A stretch of DNA of 64,000 nucleotides from Ctena decussata (Eukaryota > Mollusca > Bivalvia > Lucinida > Lucinidae): positions 88,892,979-88,956,978 of the forward strand of contig OZ022501.1 in NCBI GenBank assembly GCA_963989385.1, written 5' to 3'. Numbering within the stretch: the first letter of the stretch is position 1; each line of letters starts with the position of its first letter. The notes under the pieces were generated by a model. That model saw only the letters and a program-made list of their open reading frames with translations. It had not been told where the DNA came from and did not search any database. Made by a program: the position numbers and the translations under genes. This document shows, piece after piece, positions 13,001-27,503 of the stretch.

Positions 13001-16000
13001 TATGGGTTATCATTTAATGCATGAAGTTATTACATTCTCAAACGCAACGTCATAATATTGTGATAACCATGTATATATTTCTAACTTCTAACCAGAGACC
13101 ACTTTAATTAAACTTTACCGACAAACAGGACAGAATCCTTGTATATTTTCTAACCACACTGTAAACGTAATAAAGTTTGAAACGCAAAAAAGAACAAAAA
13201 TAGTTGCATTTCCAATAGAGTAAATCCAGATCATAAGACTCTTCATGAGCGCCTTATTTAGATCTATACTGTTTCCCTATAGCCTTTGGATTCTCAGTGA
13301 AACATGCCGCGGCTATATTCAAAGTTTAACAATCCTACAATTCAGACTTACTTAATTCCGTTTGGAAATATACCTTCCATTGGAGTCCAAGTAAGAACGG
13401 CGTTGAGAGCATCTTTTGGATACCACCAAGAATCAAGCTGTAGATATCTAAACGATAAGATTATAATTAAAATCTTAAAAAGTTCCTTCAAGAGCAGAGA
13501 ATACATACAGAAGTAGGAACATCGGCTAGACTACGTAGTTTCGGCTAATAAAGCCTCGTCAGTGACCCTGACAATATCTGATGACGAAACCAGAAAAAAA
13601 GCATACTGTAATTTCTTAATTTTAATTAGGCAGTCGATTCAAAGACTGATTAACTTCAAAGAATCCAAATAATATAAAAGACGATGATCTAGAATAATAG
13701 TCTAAATCAATCTCAAATTTTAGCTTACTCAGAATCTATACTCTGATCTCAAAGGATGTAAATGAAATATAATCTGCACTATGGATCCATCATGAGTGTT
13801 CATGTCGGATAAGGAACCTCACTCGAGAGGTCGAAATTTCACTCAAATTCGTCCCTAGTTCAAATTAGATTTTCCTATTAGATTTGCATTTAAAATGGAA
13901 ATATTAGTCAAAAATAGCAATTCTCGACTGGCGACTTCTTTAAGCTAACGATACTTTGAACAACTGGGCCCTGTCGTTTATCACATCTGCAACAGAATGA
14001 GTGAAAGGAAGCCGATCTGGGATTCTTCCCACGATTACTTCAGCACATTCGATTAAGCAGTGCTCAGGATTTTACTGACACTTTCTAACATTGTTGATAC
14101 CACGAATGATTGTATGTTTAAAATAAATATGTTTGAACCAATTTGAATTTCAGTTGTATATTTGAATATTTAAATATATAGAGAATCTTATGCGAGTGGT
14201 CATTTCATATGAAATTTATGAAACGAGCCAAAGGCTCGTTTCATAAATTTTATATGAAATGACAACGAGTGTAAGATTCTGTTTATCATATGCCCCTTTA
14301 AACTAGGATTTTACCGATGTACCTAAATACAGTAATGATGCGTAATGTAGCGTAATGATGCGTAAAGTTGCGTAATGTATTGTTTTTTTCTGATATTATT
14401 AAAAATTATCTGGAACATATGAATGTTTCTATGGGCCCCGAGACTGTCAATAATCCTCAGGAGATACTGCATTGCTTAAAAAACACGGCTGCGTTGTTTG
14501 TGACAGCCGTCTTTGCACATTGGTTAAATGATGGTGACTGACACTAAATATTCAAATGTCATTTCAGTTTGCTGAAACGACGTTTTATGACGATATATTT
14601 ACAGCTATCACTAATAGTAAGTTGCAAATTAACAATCTCTGATTAAAAATTATAATAATAAAGTAAAAAAGAAGGGAGGGGTGGGGGCGCTGGGCTGGTG
14701 AAAGGTTGCCATGGCTGATAAAAGAACAGGTACTAGTATACAGTTTAAATGTACTAGTACCTGCATATGATGCCAGATGTCTTTCTAGGGGAAGGAATAG
14801 AAGCCGGGACCAGCGCCCGGGACCCGGGACCAAATTCCTGGACCAATTTTTGTTGGTCTCAAAATTGTACTAAACATGTCAATAACAAGCTGAAAATTGG
14901 ATCATAAGTAGTTTATAGGCTCTTCTGAGGAATACATATAAAGATTTTATAAAACGTTCGATATTTGTTGAAATTTTAGCAAAAATGCAGGACCAGGTCA
15001 AGCAATTTCGACCCGGGACCAGTTTTTGCGGTATTGACGATGTCAAGCAAATCTCATTTTTTTCTTACATAAACATTTTAAACCCAAATTATTTTACATC
15101 TCATCATATGTAGACATTCTATGGAAGATTAAATTTTTAAAAAATGCGAAATTTATCTATTATTTTTGCGAAAAATTTGACCCGGGACCAACCCGGGACC
15201 AAAATCGTCATGATGTGAAGGAAATTTCAGTTTTTCTCTCTATAAACGTTTAAAGTCCCATTAATTTTACATTTACTCGTATGTAGATATGCCAAAGAAA
15301 TAGAAATGAAAAAAAAAAAGAAATCATTTTAATGTGAGCCCCTATCATATTTAAATCTAATTAGTTAATAATTAATTATATACAATTATGTGCAATTCTT
15401 GTTAAGCCCAAATATTAAACTTGTGCAAACATGTTTCCAGTCTCGTTAATGACTCAAGTGCATTAAATTAAAATACGCCGAAGGATTCTTTCTTTCTTAA
15501 TTTGGCCCCATTTATTTTACAAGCTGGGCAATTTCTGCTTTTGTAGAATGTTCAGATTCTATGGCAACGTATCAAGACAATGTCTAAACCGCAGAAAATG
15601 ACCATTTGGTTCCAGGTAGGTTTTCTCTTAAAATAAGGGATATATTTTACGAAATGTTTGCATTTTCGTCTTTTGTGGCATCTTTAGATATGACACAAAG
15701 TAAAACAATGAGATTTTAAACGATAATGTAGAACAAAATTGAAAATTCATTGACATCGTTAACATCGCACAATAGATAAATGACAATTTTGGTCCCGGGT
15801 TGGTCCCGGGTGGAATTTTTAGCGAAAATCACAGATAAATTTCACATTTTTTTTTAAATTTTATATTCTTTGGTATGTTTACAGATGACGAAATGTAAAA
15901 AAATGGGGTTTAAAATGTTTCTGTAGGAAAACATTGAGATTTGCTTGACATCGTCAATCCCGCAAAAACTGGTCCCGGGTCGAAAAAGCTGGACGTGGTC

Positions 16001-17484
16001 CTGTATTTTTGTTAAAATTTCAATAAATATTGAAAGTCATATAAAATCTTTATATGCATTTTTGAGAAGAGACTATAATCTACTTATGGTTCAATTTTCA
16101 GTTCGTTATTTGCATGTCTAGTACAATTTTAATGCCAACAAAAATTGGTCCCAGATTGGTGGTCCCGGAATTTGGTCCCGGGTCCCGGCTTCTATTCCTT
16201 CCCCTTTCTAGAACTTCAAGGAAACACGTCTTAGTCACAACTCGACGAGTCACATATCAGCTGGAAACTAAGGATGAATTTTTTTCCTTGGGTTAACGTA
16301 TGCTTTGAGGAGCAACATCCTAGCGCCTGTACTATTTACATGTAATTATCATGCGATCTTTATGAACATTCTCTTTAAAAAATAGTCTCCGAATTGAAGT
16401 TACCAGACGGTAACAAAGATACACGGTCATTTTCAAGCATTTTTTCCATCTTTACACTACATTACGCTACATTACGCATCATTACGCTACATTACGCATC
16501 ATTACTGTTTTTAGGCAGACCCTTTTCCCCGGATTTTACGCCTTCAAACTGATTACTAATAATCAATAAGAAGATGCATTGTTGACATGGACGTTGTCAA
16601 TGACGTTACGGGTGCGTGCCAATGTGTTATTACACGTGTGGTCATACGATGTTTATGACACGACGTTATCCACTAAATAACAGCGACGTCATACATTAAA
16701 ATACGTTATTGCTCCTTACCTGTATGGAATCTTGCTATCAACTGAATATTTCTTCACGTCAAGTAATGTATCTTCATAGGTTTTATTCCCTTCACGGTGA
16801 TAGTAATAATAAGCACCTGGTTGCAAATAGAAATTTAAATGCAATAAAGTTCTAACAGCCAGGAGCTTCTATTCTGTCGTCAATTAGAAAAAGAAGGATG
16901 TTTCTCCGAAATCTTTTTGAACCTGTAGGAAACCAAAAGATTTGTGTAAAACAACAGAATTTTTTGGCAAGATCAGTCATACAAGCACGTGCAATCGATG
17001 TTTAAACTTCACAATAACTACTGTTTTAATTATCTATTTTTCATACTTTTATTATGATCATTATTTTATATTTTTAACAGAAATATCAGTGTATAAATGA
17101 GGTAAAATCACAGCGATGAGTTTGAGCCATTTTTTTTTATTGTTTGAAGACTTTTACAGCAACTCAATACATGTATCGATTTTAACAAATGTGCCGCGAC
17201 ACGAGAAAAACAACAATGTGGATGTGCGCCCAGCACAGACTCAGATCAGCCTAGACATCCGCCCACTCCAATCAGAGTCTTTGCTAAGCGCTTAAGGGTA
17301 ACTAAGGGTCTAAGCTACCTTCATGCTGACAGCGAAGACTCTAATCAGACTGGGCGAATGCCCAGGCTGACCTGAGTCTGCGCTGGGCGCACAGCCGCTT
17401 TGTTGGTTTTGTCATGTCGCGGCTCAAATGTGTTCATTTAAACATCTGCATGAGATATTTCAATACTCAGTTGACATGGCTGCT

Positions 17485-17538
<54 letters not shown>

Positions 17539-20500
17539 TCATTGCATCATACATTGCTCAAAGTTTATTGCTGCAGTCTTTGGTGCCTCGGTAGCATTAG
17601 CTTATTGTGCTAGCGGAAGGACTACTTGGTTACTTGGTTCTAATCCCGCCAGCGACGGAATTCTTTACACGGTAAACCGGATTTCATCGCCCACATCCAT
17701 CATCTACTTAGAATTGAAATGAGCTGCGACAGAAGAAAACCAACAAAGTGGCATGTGCGCCCAGCGAACACTCAGATCACCAGCCCAGTCTGATCAGAGT
17801 AGATCAGCCTGGGCATCCGCCCAGTATGATCAGTGTCTTTGCTGTCCGCATGGAGCAGGCTTACGCCCTTAGCTATCCTTTAAGCGCAAAGCAAAGACTT
17901 ATCAGACTAAGCGGATGCTGAGTTTTCGCTGGGCGAACATGCCACTTTGTTGGTTTTCCCGTGTCGCAGCTCAAATATTTTTGAAAGGGACGTAAAACTC
18001 AATTCCATCCATCTACAAAGCTTAAGGTAAATCTTTTTCTTTCATTGCATGGCATTTCACTCAACATTATCAGTCAAGTATCCGAGGTGATTAGGAATGA
18101 TGTCATTGGTTATATTAAGGTGAATCTCGAGGTTAGAATGGTATTTTACTCACCATTATCAGTCCAATATCCGAACTTCAAGTAGTTAAGACTAGTGTCA
18201 TTTGTGAGTCTTCTTGTACACTGCGAGGCTAGAATGATAATTTACTCACCATTATCAGTCCAATATCCGAGGTAGTTAAGACTGATGTCATTGGTTACAT
18301 TATGGTGCCTCTCGTCCCAGTTGGAATATCCATACTGTCGTTGAAGTTGATCTCCCCATAACTGGAAAGCCTGAAATATTCGAATTAATTGTTCCGCGTG
18401 AAACAGTCTAGAAAAGCTTGTTTCACCAGAGGTCTAATTAAGTAGGCAAATAATATGAACTGTTCTATTTCTCTGTGTTTCTTTAATAACTTCTTGAACT
18501 AACTAGATCAAATCATGTAAAAGCTTGAAAACTATACATCTGTCGGTTGTTATCCTTCGTTGTGTCAATACACAGTTCCGAGCCACACCCAGAATGTCAC
18601 TTAAAATCACCTGATAGCGTATACCTGGCCAATGCAACGACAACTTAGCACGTGACATAGTCTCACAAACAAATCGCACGTGGCCAATATCCAACATAAC
18701 TCCGTGATTTTACCTTACAGCTAATGGAGGGATGTATACCTGTTTAAAGAAAACAAACTAACGCCACTTTTAATAAACTTTTCCCTGCTTAGTAAGAACA
18801 GAACGCATCGGAAAAGCCTGATGCGCCAACTGCCATGTGTAGGTCATGAGAAGGCTGATTCTTCGCCGTAGATCGCCAACATTTAGCAGACACTTGCCTT
18901 TGTCATTTGTTTCTCCGCCATCTTTTTGTAAGCTTGTGAGACGTAGTAACAGTAACTAAGCAGGCGGAGCTTAGCGGCTATTCTCGGAACTGTGTATAGC
19001 TTTTGTAACGTTAATGTCACTTTAAACTTTAAATCTAATGGCAAGTTAATGTCATATTAAAGTTTGATACAATCTACTCTCTTGTTGAGGCACTCCAGCA
19101 AGTGGTTTTTAGTGGAACTTTTTTCTTTAAAGATGCTTAAATATCAAAATTTTAGGTTTAACATACCCAAAACCATTTCTCGTAGCTAAATACTGACTTG
19201 CAGTATATTGCATGACCTCTTTTGTCTATTTTTATCATTTTTTGTTTGGAGGTGGGTTTTCCAATAGTAAAAATATTCCTTCTGGTTTCCAGCCTTTGAT
19301 GAGGTTCATTTTAATTTTTATGAAGCTGGGAACCACCCATTATGACATCACAACAGAAATGATGTCATCACTAATCACCTGATCTGTTTTGGAATGTGAT
19401 CATTTCAGCAAAGGGTTGCTTGGAATGTCAGCTACACTTATGCATCTTTTTGTTTTCCAAAAAGATGTTACTTACGAAAATAACTGCTTAAGACATAAGA
19501 ATAAATTCTTCTGAACTGATTTCATGTTAATTTTATATGAAATGGTAATTTTCAAGAATGTGCATGAAACATGCCACCCCTACAGCAATATGGGTTATCT
19601 TGAGGCCGCCATTTTGAAACTGAAAAAAATACATTGCAAGATATTACTTTTCAAGCTTGAGAGCATGCCAATGAATTTCAAAAACTCTACTGGACAAATC
19701 TGACTACGAGAAATGGTAGTAAATTGAACCATGTAAGTGGAATTTGCTGTTTCTTTATCCTTTAAGCATAAACTTCAAAAAACCACTTGATGGAGTGCCT
19801 CAACAAGAGAGTAGTCCTGATATTCACACAGTAGACACACAAATTGGTACAACTCCATATCAAGGCCACGATGTGAGTGTTAACCCATTCCATTCGGGTT
19901 ACCCCTTTAGGGTATTTGGACAAACAGTTCGGATCCAGATCAGGCCCCACAAACATGGGGCCTGATCTGATATCCAAACTGTTTGCTGCCTAGACATAAT
20001 TTCTACAAGAGTTAGTTAAACCAATATTATCAAAATATTCATGATTTTTGATGCAGACGACAATTTCAGCAGACGACAAAAATACCCAGAATGCAATGGG
20101 TTAAAACAGAATACATAGCTGGAAATGAAAGGTAATCGACAAACTCTCTCTTGTGCGTCTGTAACATTACCTCATTTATTCCATTGCTGAATACTAGCAA
20201 GGTGCTATAAGTAAAATTAGCTGGTATCTCATTAACTCCTCCCATAATGCCCCAGGCGATGTCTCCTCCTGGTCTCCCATCATGCCACAATGAGGCCGCC
20301 ATGAAGTTGTTATACGGGGAGATAACAACAGTATTTCCAGCCTCGTTAAACAATGCAAGCGGACCTCCTTTGAGTCCATCGTTGATGTTCTCTGTTTCAC
20401 TGTCAAATCTGTAAAGAGCAAAGTTTCCCCTAAAAGTTTATTTTCTTATTTTTCACCATTTCTAAAATAAATAGTTTTCTTCTAATATATCATCATTTCT

Positions 20501-23500
20501 AAATCCCGTCTAAAGTTCAGAAGAGTGCTTAAGTTTAATGTAACTTTTATTCTTAGACGTAATATCACGATTAGAAATGGTGAAACAGACAGTCCTGAGC
20601 CAATAGAAATACCTGTATCACACCTAACGGTCACGTGCCGATGAAGAAGTAATTCTCTGATGTGTGCACGTGGCAGTGAGTCAGAGCTGACAAATTCCAT
20701 CCGTCAGGTGATTTCGAACACGGCTCGCGAGTCTACAAAATCAATTCATTTCTGGGATTGTAGTTACTTTTACAAAGCTATACAACACTGGTTCATTTCT
20801 GAGTTTCTGTGTGAATATTTAATATAAATATTCTTTGTAATGCAATAATTCCTCTTATCTATATTGAAAACAAAATGTGTTTACTAACGCTAGGTTCAAC
20901 CTGTTATATACCCGAACAGATAATGTCGTCTCTCCGTACGGTACCTAAATATCCGTTTAGCTAGTTATATGATAGCTTTGAAATGCAAGCAAATGTACAT
21001 ACATTGACATATGTTTGTCCGTGTTTCCAAACATATCACCTCCATAAGACAAAAATCCCAACTTTTCATCTGGGTCTTTAACAAGAAAACAAGGGAAACC
21101 AGAGATAGTCTCTTTGAGAGACAAGATGCCCTTTGCAGTATCAACAAGTCCATCAGGAAATATCTAGAATAAAAACAAAACAGAAATGCATCACTTATAT
21201 ATATACACAAAAAAATGTCGTTTTGCATCAATACGCCGGGAAACTCAATCATATTTATGTAAACTCACCTAAGACTAGACATAAATATGTAAAATTAGGT
21301 TTTAATATCTCCTATACCTTCTGATGAACTTTTGAGTCACACAAGCGGTGAATCGCATGCAAAACTGCAAAGTACTAAATACATTAAAGGCAAATTATTA
21401 TTATTATCATTATTATTATTATTATTATTATTAGTTTAATCCAGCAAATCTCAGACGATCATAAGCAAAGTAAAATATACAGAAAATAATACAATCATAA
21501 ACCTATTTACAGGCAAAAAACATTTCCTGCTGCTCACAATGCCAGCAACAGATAACTATGAGGCATAATGATATTATTTAACCCCACTGATGGCCTCAGA
21601 AGTCTAGAAAAAACTCTGTACTAAACAAAGTCAACGTCAAACAGTATTATATGCCGAGCTCCTGCAGGCGTACGTGAAGTTACCAATGATAAGACACAAT
21701 GAAGGAGGAAAACTTAGAAACGCAAATAAAAATTCACAGACACGCAAAGAGGAACTGATATAAAACATGAAGTGAAGATATGATATCCTTACACTTAGCT
21801 CTGAATGTCTTATGACTTAACATTTTAATGGTTCTTCTAGGCTAATGTCAATCCGTTTGAGAGTAGCTCTTTTCCATATGGGTATGATGAAAACGAGGTC
21901 GACATTCCAAGCACACCTAAGACTAAGCACCTAAGAAAGGTTCTGGTTGGTCAGGGGATCGTAATCTAAATTTGGAAGGATGCAAAGGTAAACTGGAGAG
22001 GCACTAATGGCTCCTTCTACAATACCGAGGTAAATAAGAGACGCCTCAGACTCCTATATATAGTTTGCCTAATATTGAAAAGAGCCCTGACAAAATACAT
22101 GACGCTTTCAATCTGGGCTGTGCTATGTCTATCTACTGCACAGTAGATTGACATAGCACAGCCCAGATTGAAAGCGTCATAACCAGGCTGACTACATCCT
22201 GGTGAGGAAGCGGTTTCGGTCAGAAAATAAATCCATATAACGTCGAGCTTTCCTGGCAGACATGGGAAGTGACCATGACCTCGTGCTGATGATATTTTGA
22301 GCTCCTTGAAAAAGGCCAAAAAGCCAATCAAGACATCACTGAGGTTTGACCTAGAAAACGACATAATGCAAAGAGACAAAATTACACTTACGATGCAACA
22401 GTGACGGTCAGAGAATGGACAGTAAGATCTTTTGGAAGGAAATATCTCAGAAAAAAAGCTGAATGTAAGCAAAAATGATTGAGAAGATTTTTACTAAAGA
22501 AGAGACAGCATTAAGTAGATTGAGCAAAACGATAAAGGAAAGCTTACAGGAGGATTCAGAAGCCCCTAAAGGAAGCAGAATAGTTAGGTGTTCAGTGTGA
22601 GGAGACTGAAACTTGCCTGAACAAAGTGACAGCAAGGAAGCATATAGGCTGATGAAATAATTAATTCAGAGAAACAGGATGGATCCGCAACTATCCAGGA
22701 CAAGTCAGGAAAACGTTCTATAGAAGAACAACAGAATCCCATTATATGGACGACTATTGCTCAGAATTATACAATCGTGAGATTTGCGGGTAAAATTAAA
22801 ATCTAAAAAAGTTCCTTCAAGAGCAGAGAATACATACAGAAGTAGTAACATGGGCCGGACTACGTAGTTTCGGCTAATAAAGCCTCGTCTGTGACCCTGA
22901 CAATATCTGGTGACGAAACCAGACAAAAAAAAAAGAAAAAAAAGCATACTGTAGTTTCTTAATTTTAATTGGGCAGTCGATTCAAAGACTGATTAGTTTC
23001 AAAAGGATCCAAATAATATAAAAGACGATGATCTAGAATAATAGTCTTCATCGATCTCAAATTTTAGATGTATTTCTGAACAGCAATCAACACTCAGAAC
23101 AAGATCCACCAGTTTAGATTGCAGTACCAGCAATAGACCAGCAAGGGTTCGCAGAAATTGACAATGTATCAGCGGAATTTGTTCAAGCAGTCGCGGAGAC
23201 CATAACTGAAGTTTTAACAGAGATATAGAACAGGAAAATGTCCTATCCCATGAACTCTGTCGATAATGATTACATTCCCTGAAAAAGCGATCTCCAGCTC
23301 GGAAGGGCTACAGCACCATTACGCGGCCTCGTCATTAATCCAAGCAAAATCGTGCTGAAAGACATCTTCAATAGGCTAGAATAATAAGCTTAGTAGACCA
23401 TCGCCGAAAAAAACTGACTTAGCTCAGAGCCGGAAGGCGCATCGCAGAAGAAGTTTTAAACTCAGAATCCGATGGGAAGAGTACTGTCAACAACAGTAAA

Positions 23501-26500
23501 ATCTGTATGTCTTCATAGATTTCACACAAAAGGCTTTAAGAGCGTTTGGCGATTACATGTACTTATTATATTTTGTAATTTATTTCTCTTCATGCTTTGA
23601 ATAATGAAATTTTTCGTAATAAATTTTACAGAGTTGGCAAACATACTGACATCGCCTTATTTTATCGTGGGATGGAGAGCCAGTCTCTTCCTGCTTTTTT
23701 CCTCTTTATTTGCTCATGTTTTCACTGTATTCTAGGAGCAAGTGATCTTTGATAGCATCTGTTCGATGCAGAATGTTTATACCGGTATTTGGCATACGGG
23801 TTGATAACTGTGACTAAACTTATTGTGTCCAGGAACCGTATTTCTTAAAATGACTTAAGTGGTTGCTATGCTGTTGCTAAGGCTAAATTTCTATGAAGGA
23901 GATTCCCTACAACTATGAAATTTGCTCTGGAGGAACAGTCTTTTTCAGACTGTTCCTCCAGAGCAAATTTTATAGTTTTCAGACTGTTCCTCCAGAGCAA
24001 ATTTCATAGTTGTAGGGAATCTCCTTCATAGAAATTTAGCCTTAGCAACAGCTTAGCAACGACTTAAGTGTTTTTATAAATACGACCCCTGGCCTTCAGA
24101 ACAAGACTTATCCTGCTTATTCTTGGATGTAGTTGCTGACAACAAGCTACTAAAAAGTTCTATTATTTCCAAATACTATAAAATACATATAGAAAATATT
24201 TGTTTGATGCTCAAAAGAAAGTCATTCAGTGATACCCAAAAGACATAACGTTTTGACGATATATTTTTGATAAAGAAAAAAAGTATTTTTTTTTCATTTA
24301 TTCCTATTCTACCTAAAGCTAAGACAGAACTTTCTTACAAAAAATGATAAATAGATGAATAAAAATAAAATAAGTAAATAAATGAATAAATAAATAAATA
24401 CATATATAGATAAAAACTGAAAATTCTCATTTTCTCCTATTCCACCTTAAGCTATTAATTTAGTCAGCTCACTATATATATGTAATATTTGCTTGATTTC
24501 ATGCTCGTTTTCCTATTAGAAAGAACAAAATAAGTCTGCACAGCTATTACTAAAGATCCTTACTAAGCAAGCAAATAAATACCTGTCGGAATAGGACCTT
24601 TGTTGTAGTATATATACTGTTAGTATACACCCTTATAGCCGCAATCACTGTTGTATTCGTATCTCCCAGACTATACGTTAACTGTCTTTCTTGCCAACGT
24701 TCCTCGATGTCCCCACCAGTTATCGTTTTCACGTTGCGTAAGACAATGGGATAATCCAAATCATTTGTAGACCATTGTCTTCCGAACCCGTTAAAAAACG
24801 TCGGTCCATTCTCTAACCATAGTTTACCATTTATATACAACGCGTATGCTCCTTCACTATCAAATATGAAGTCGAACTCCTTCTGGCCATTTATTGCTTA
24901 AATATACAGAAAGGAATTAAAAGATGATGGATGGATGGTATATAGTTTCCTGGCCCTTTCAACAATATTTCTGCTATATCGAGCTAATGGACTGATGGGG
25001 GTGATATTGAAAGGCTGTGTACAGTGGAGTCCTGTTTATGGTTGGAAAGAATACTGCTTCGAATTTGATTCGAACCCCGTGCGCTAGCTTAGAAGGCCAG
25101 CGCTTAACCCACTGAGCTACTTGGGTTCCTAGAAAGCAAAACAGGAACAAAAATAAACCCAGTTAACTGTTCTATCCTCGGCAAATGGATGAGTCCATAA
25201 AAATTGCCAATTTAGGGTATGTAGTTTAGTTTACTTTTGCCATTTTAATTTATTTTAAGGCGAACTAACTGTTTGTCTTTTGCAAACAGTGTATACCTGA
25301 TCAGACGCCGTGTTTTGCGGCGTCTGTCCTCGGTCTGCACTGTTTGCCTATGTCTCATTTATGGGACGCTAGGCATTAATGGCTTAGGTAAGTTTGTCAC
25401 CTTAATCAAATAATTAATTACGATGATTAAGTAATGGGTATAGCTCCATATTTTGTCGACATGTTTACAAAGAGGAACGACTTTTGCGACTTCCTGTTTG
25501 CTTCCCTGAACGAGGAAACACATCCGCAGAAAGGTCTACTCTTAAAGGAAAACTTTGCTCCTTAAACATATAGCGCGTACAAGAAGTTATGCATTAATAC
25601 TCGAAAAAAAAATAAGGGGGTCAAACTTTTACCCTGCGATTTCTGGAATATTTCAAATGTTTCGTGAAATAAATCATTTCTATCTTCCATTTTATACATT
25701 TTGCTAGTTTTATACAAATGAAGATTGAACTTACAGCCTTTGTCTTGACCAAGGCCATGCTTTAAGTCAAACTAACTCTAACATGAGAGTGGTTTGAATT
25801 CCCATAGAGAATTGATAGTGTGTCAGTTTGGTCTGGGCATAACGTCTAAAATTGCTGTGAGCTTTTAACTTGTTACAGCTTGCTGACCATAAAAATGGTT
25901 AAATTTGATGATTATCGAGCAATTTTGCAAAGCAATCATGAATTGGCGAAATCAAAACTTTTAGTGAAATTTCTACTTGTTGACTTCTGACCACTTTGAT
26001 TTTGAGGGTAGTGTGAATTGAAGTCTGGACTTAGTCAAGATAAGGCTATAGTTTCAAACTTCATGTGTATACAAAACCTGCAAAATGAATGATATGGAAG
26101 GTAAAAATGATTAATTTTTTTACCAAATGTTTGAAATGTTCCAGAAATCGCAGGGTAAAAGTTTGACCCCTTAATATTTTTCGAGTATACATACTTAGCA
26201 GAGTTTCTAAACGACCACTCAATTTGTCTTGAACAATGAATTGGGAGATGGTGGCATCAGTAGACGGTATCCAGACATATAACTTTTTCAGATTGAGTAC
26301 ACGCAATTATATTTGCAAACGTTTAAAAGGCCTGATACCAAGACGATGACAACAGTTGCACATGCACCCCGCTCCCTCCCCCACCCCACCCATTTTCAAA
26401 AATCGCAAGGATTTGAACTGTGCTGGGAAGCTTTTTGACACTGTGAGTGTGACCGAAAGTTGCGAATTCTACATTCGACTGATGTTTTATGTTGCACTGG

Positions 26501-27458
26501 GAAAGTAAACAGATATGAAATGATCTATTCTATTCAATTTTATCCCATAACCTTATTAGGTCGTTGGGGCACCACAGATGACTTTGAAACAATCCCCTTC
26601 CACCTTGTTCTGATTTCAGCTGCCCTAGTTGAGCTGGCAAAATCCCTCCCTGTCCACTCTTTAATATTGTCTTCCCACCTCTTCTTCTGTCTACTTCTTT
26701 TTCCTTTCACTGTGTCCTGTAGAATCGTCTTAATATCCTTCGGACTCGTTTCTTTATCGGATCTTCAAACCTCCCTCGGTTGATAAATCCCATATCTTAG
26801 ATGGGACGATTAATAAACTCTATATATTGACTGGCACGTGACGTCGAATCAGCCACTGAAATTGTGTGTTACATCGTGGTCATATAATAATTTTCATTAT
26901 TTAACAGCAACTTAACAACAATCAAATTTTAGATATAAGCCGCGACACGAAAAAAACAACAACAACAAAATGGTATGTGTGCCCAGCGACAACTCGGCCA
27001 GAGTGCCCGATTTCCGCTTAAAGGGTAGCTAAGAGTCTAAGATAGCCTCGTGCGACAGGGAAGATTCTGGTCAGACTGGGTAGACGTGATCTGAGTCTGC
27101 GCTGGGCGCACATACCACTTTGTTCGTTTTCTTGTATCGCGGCTTATGTGCAGTGTCTGTATTTCTCTGTGTGCAGAATAGGCGGGGATACTAATTAAGT
27201 CTCTTCCTTTACAGTTGGTTACAGAAAACAAATGTACAAATGTTTATTTGATTGAGTAAAGGACTATTTTTTCCTTCTACATGTAATTCCAAACCTGTAA
27301 AACATGTCTCTTTTGCTGTATGGCGTGACATGATCTGTCGTAGAAGAATATGTTTATGTCGGTGGATGGCCATTGAGGTAAGTACTAATAGGCTTAATGA
27401 TTTCACTGTAAGGGCTTAGAAGTACACTCACGGTAAAGCTTCCGCCAAAAAATCGAAT

Positions 27459-27503
<45 letters not shown>

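Larger units (their letters stand above)
22200..23555 (+). pseudogene. Very decayed LINE-like coding region
   Basis: Near 23470-23560 one plus frame reads NLYVFIDFTQKALRAF, like the FIDFKKAFDRVW motif A of RT, after a degraded EEQAGFR-like stretch. Stops interrupt every frame, and a hammerhead-bearing repeat is inserted at 22796. Very weak coding evidence. Confidence 0.35.

Noticed and set aside
13577..13590. Plus-strand CTGATGACGAAACC as a hammerhead core
   Set aside because: CTGATGA is followed directly by GAAAC with no helix II. The real hammerhead is on the opposite strand nearby.
22017..22472. 151-codon minus-strand ORF
   Set aside because: Spans a near-perfect palindrome and decayed LINE sequence. 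The protein has no recognisable motif.
25045..25130. tRNA-Arg gene on the minus strand
   Set aside because: Boxes A and B are present, but the acceptor stem does not close and a SINE body with an ATCC tail follows, so it was called a SINE.
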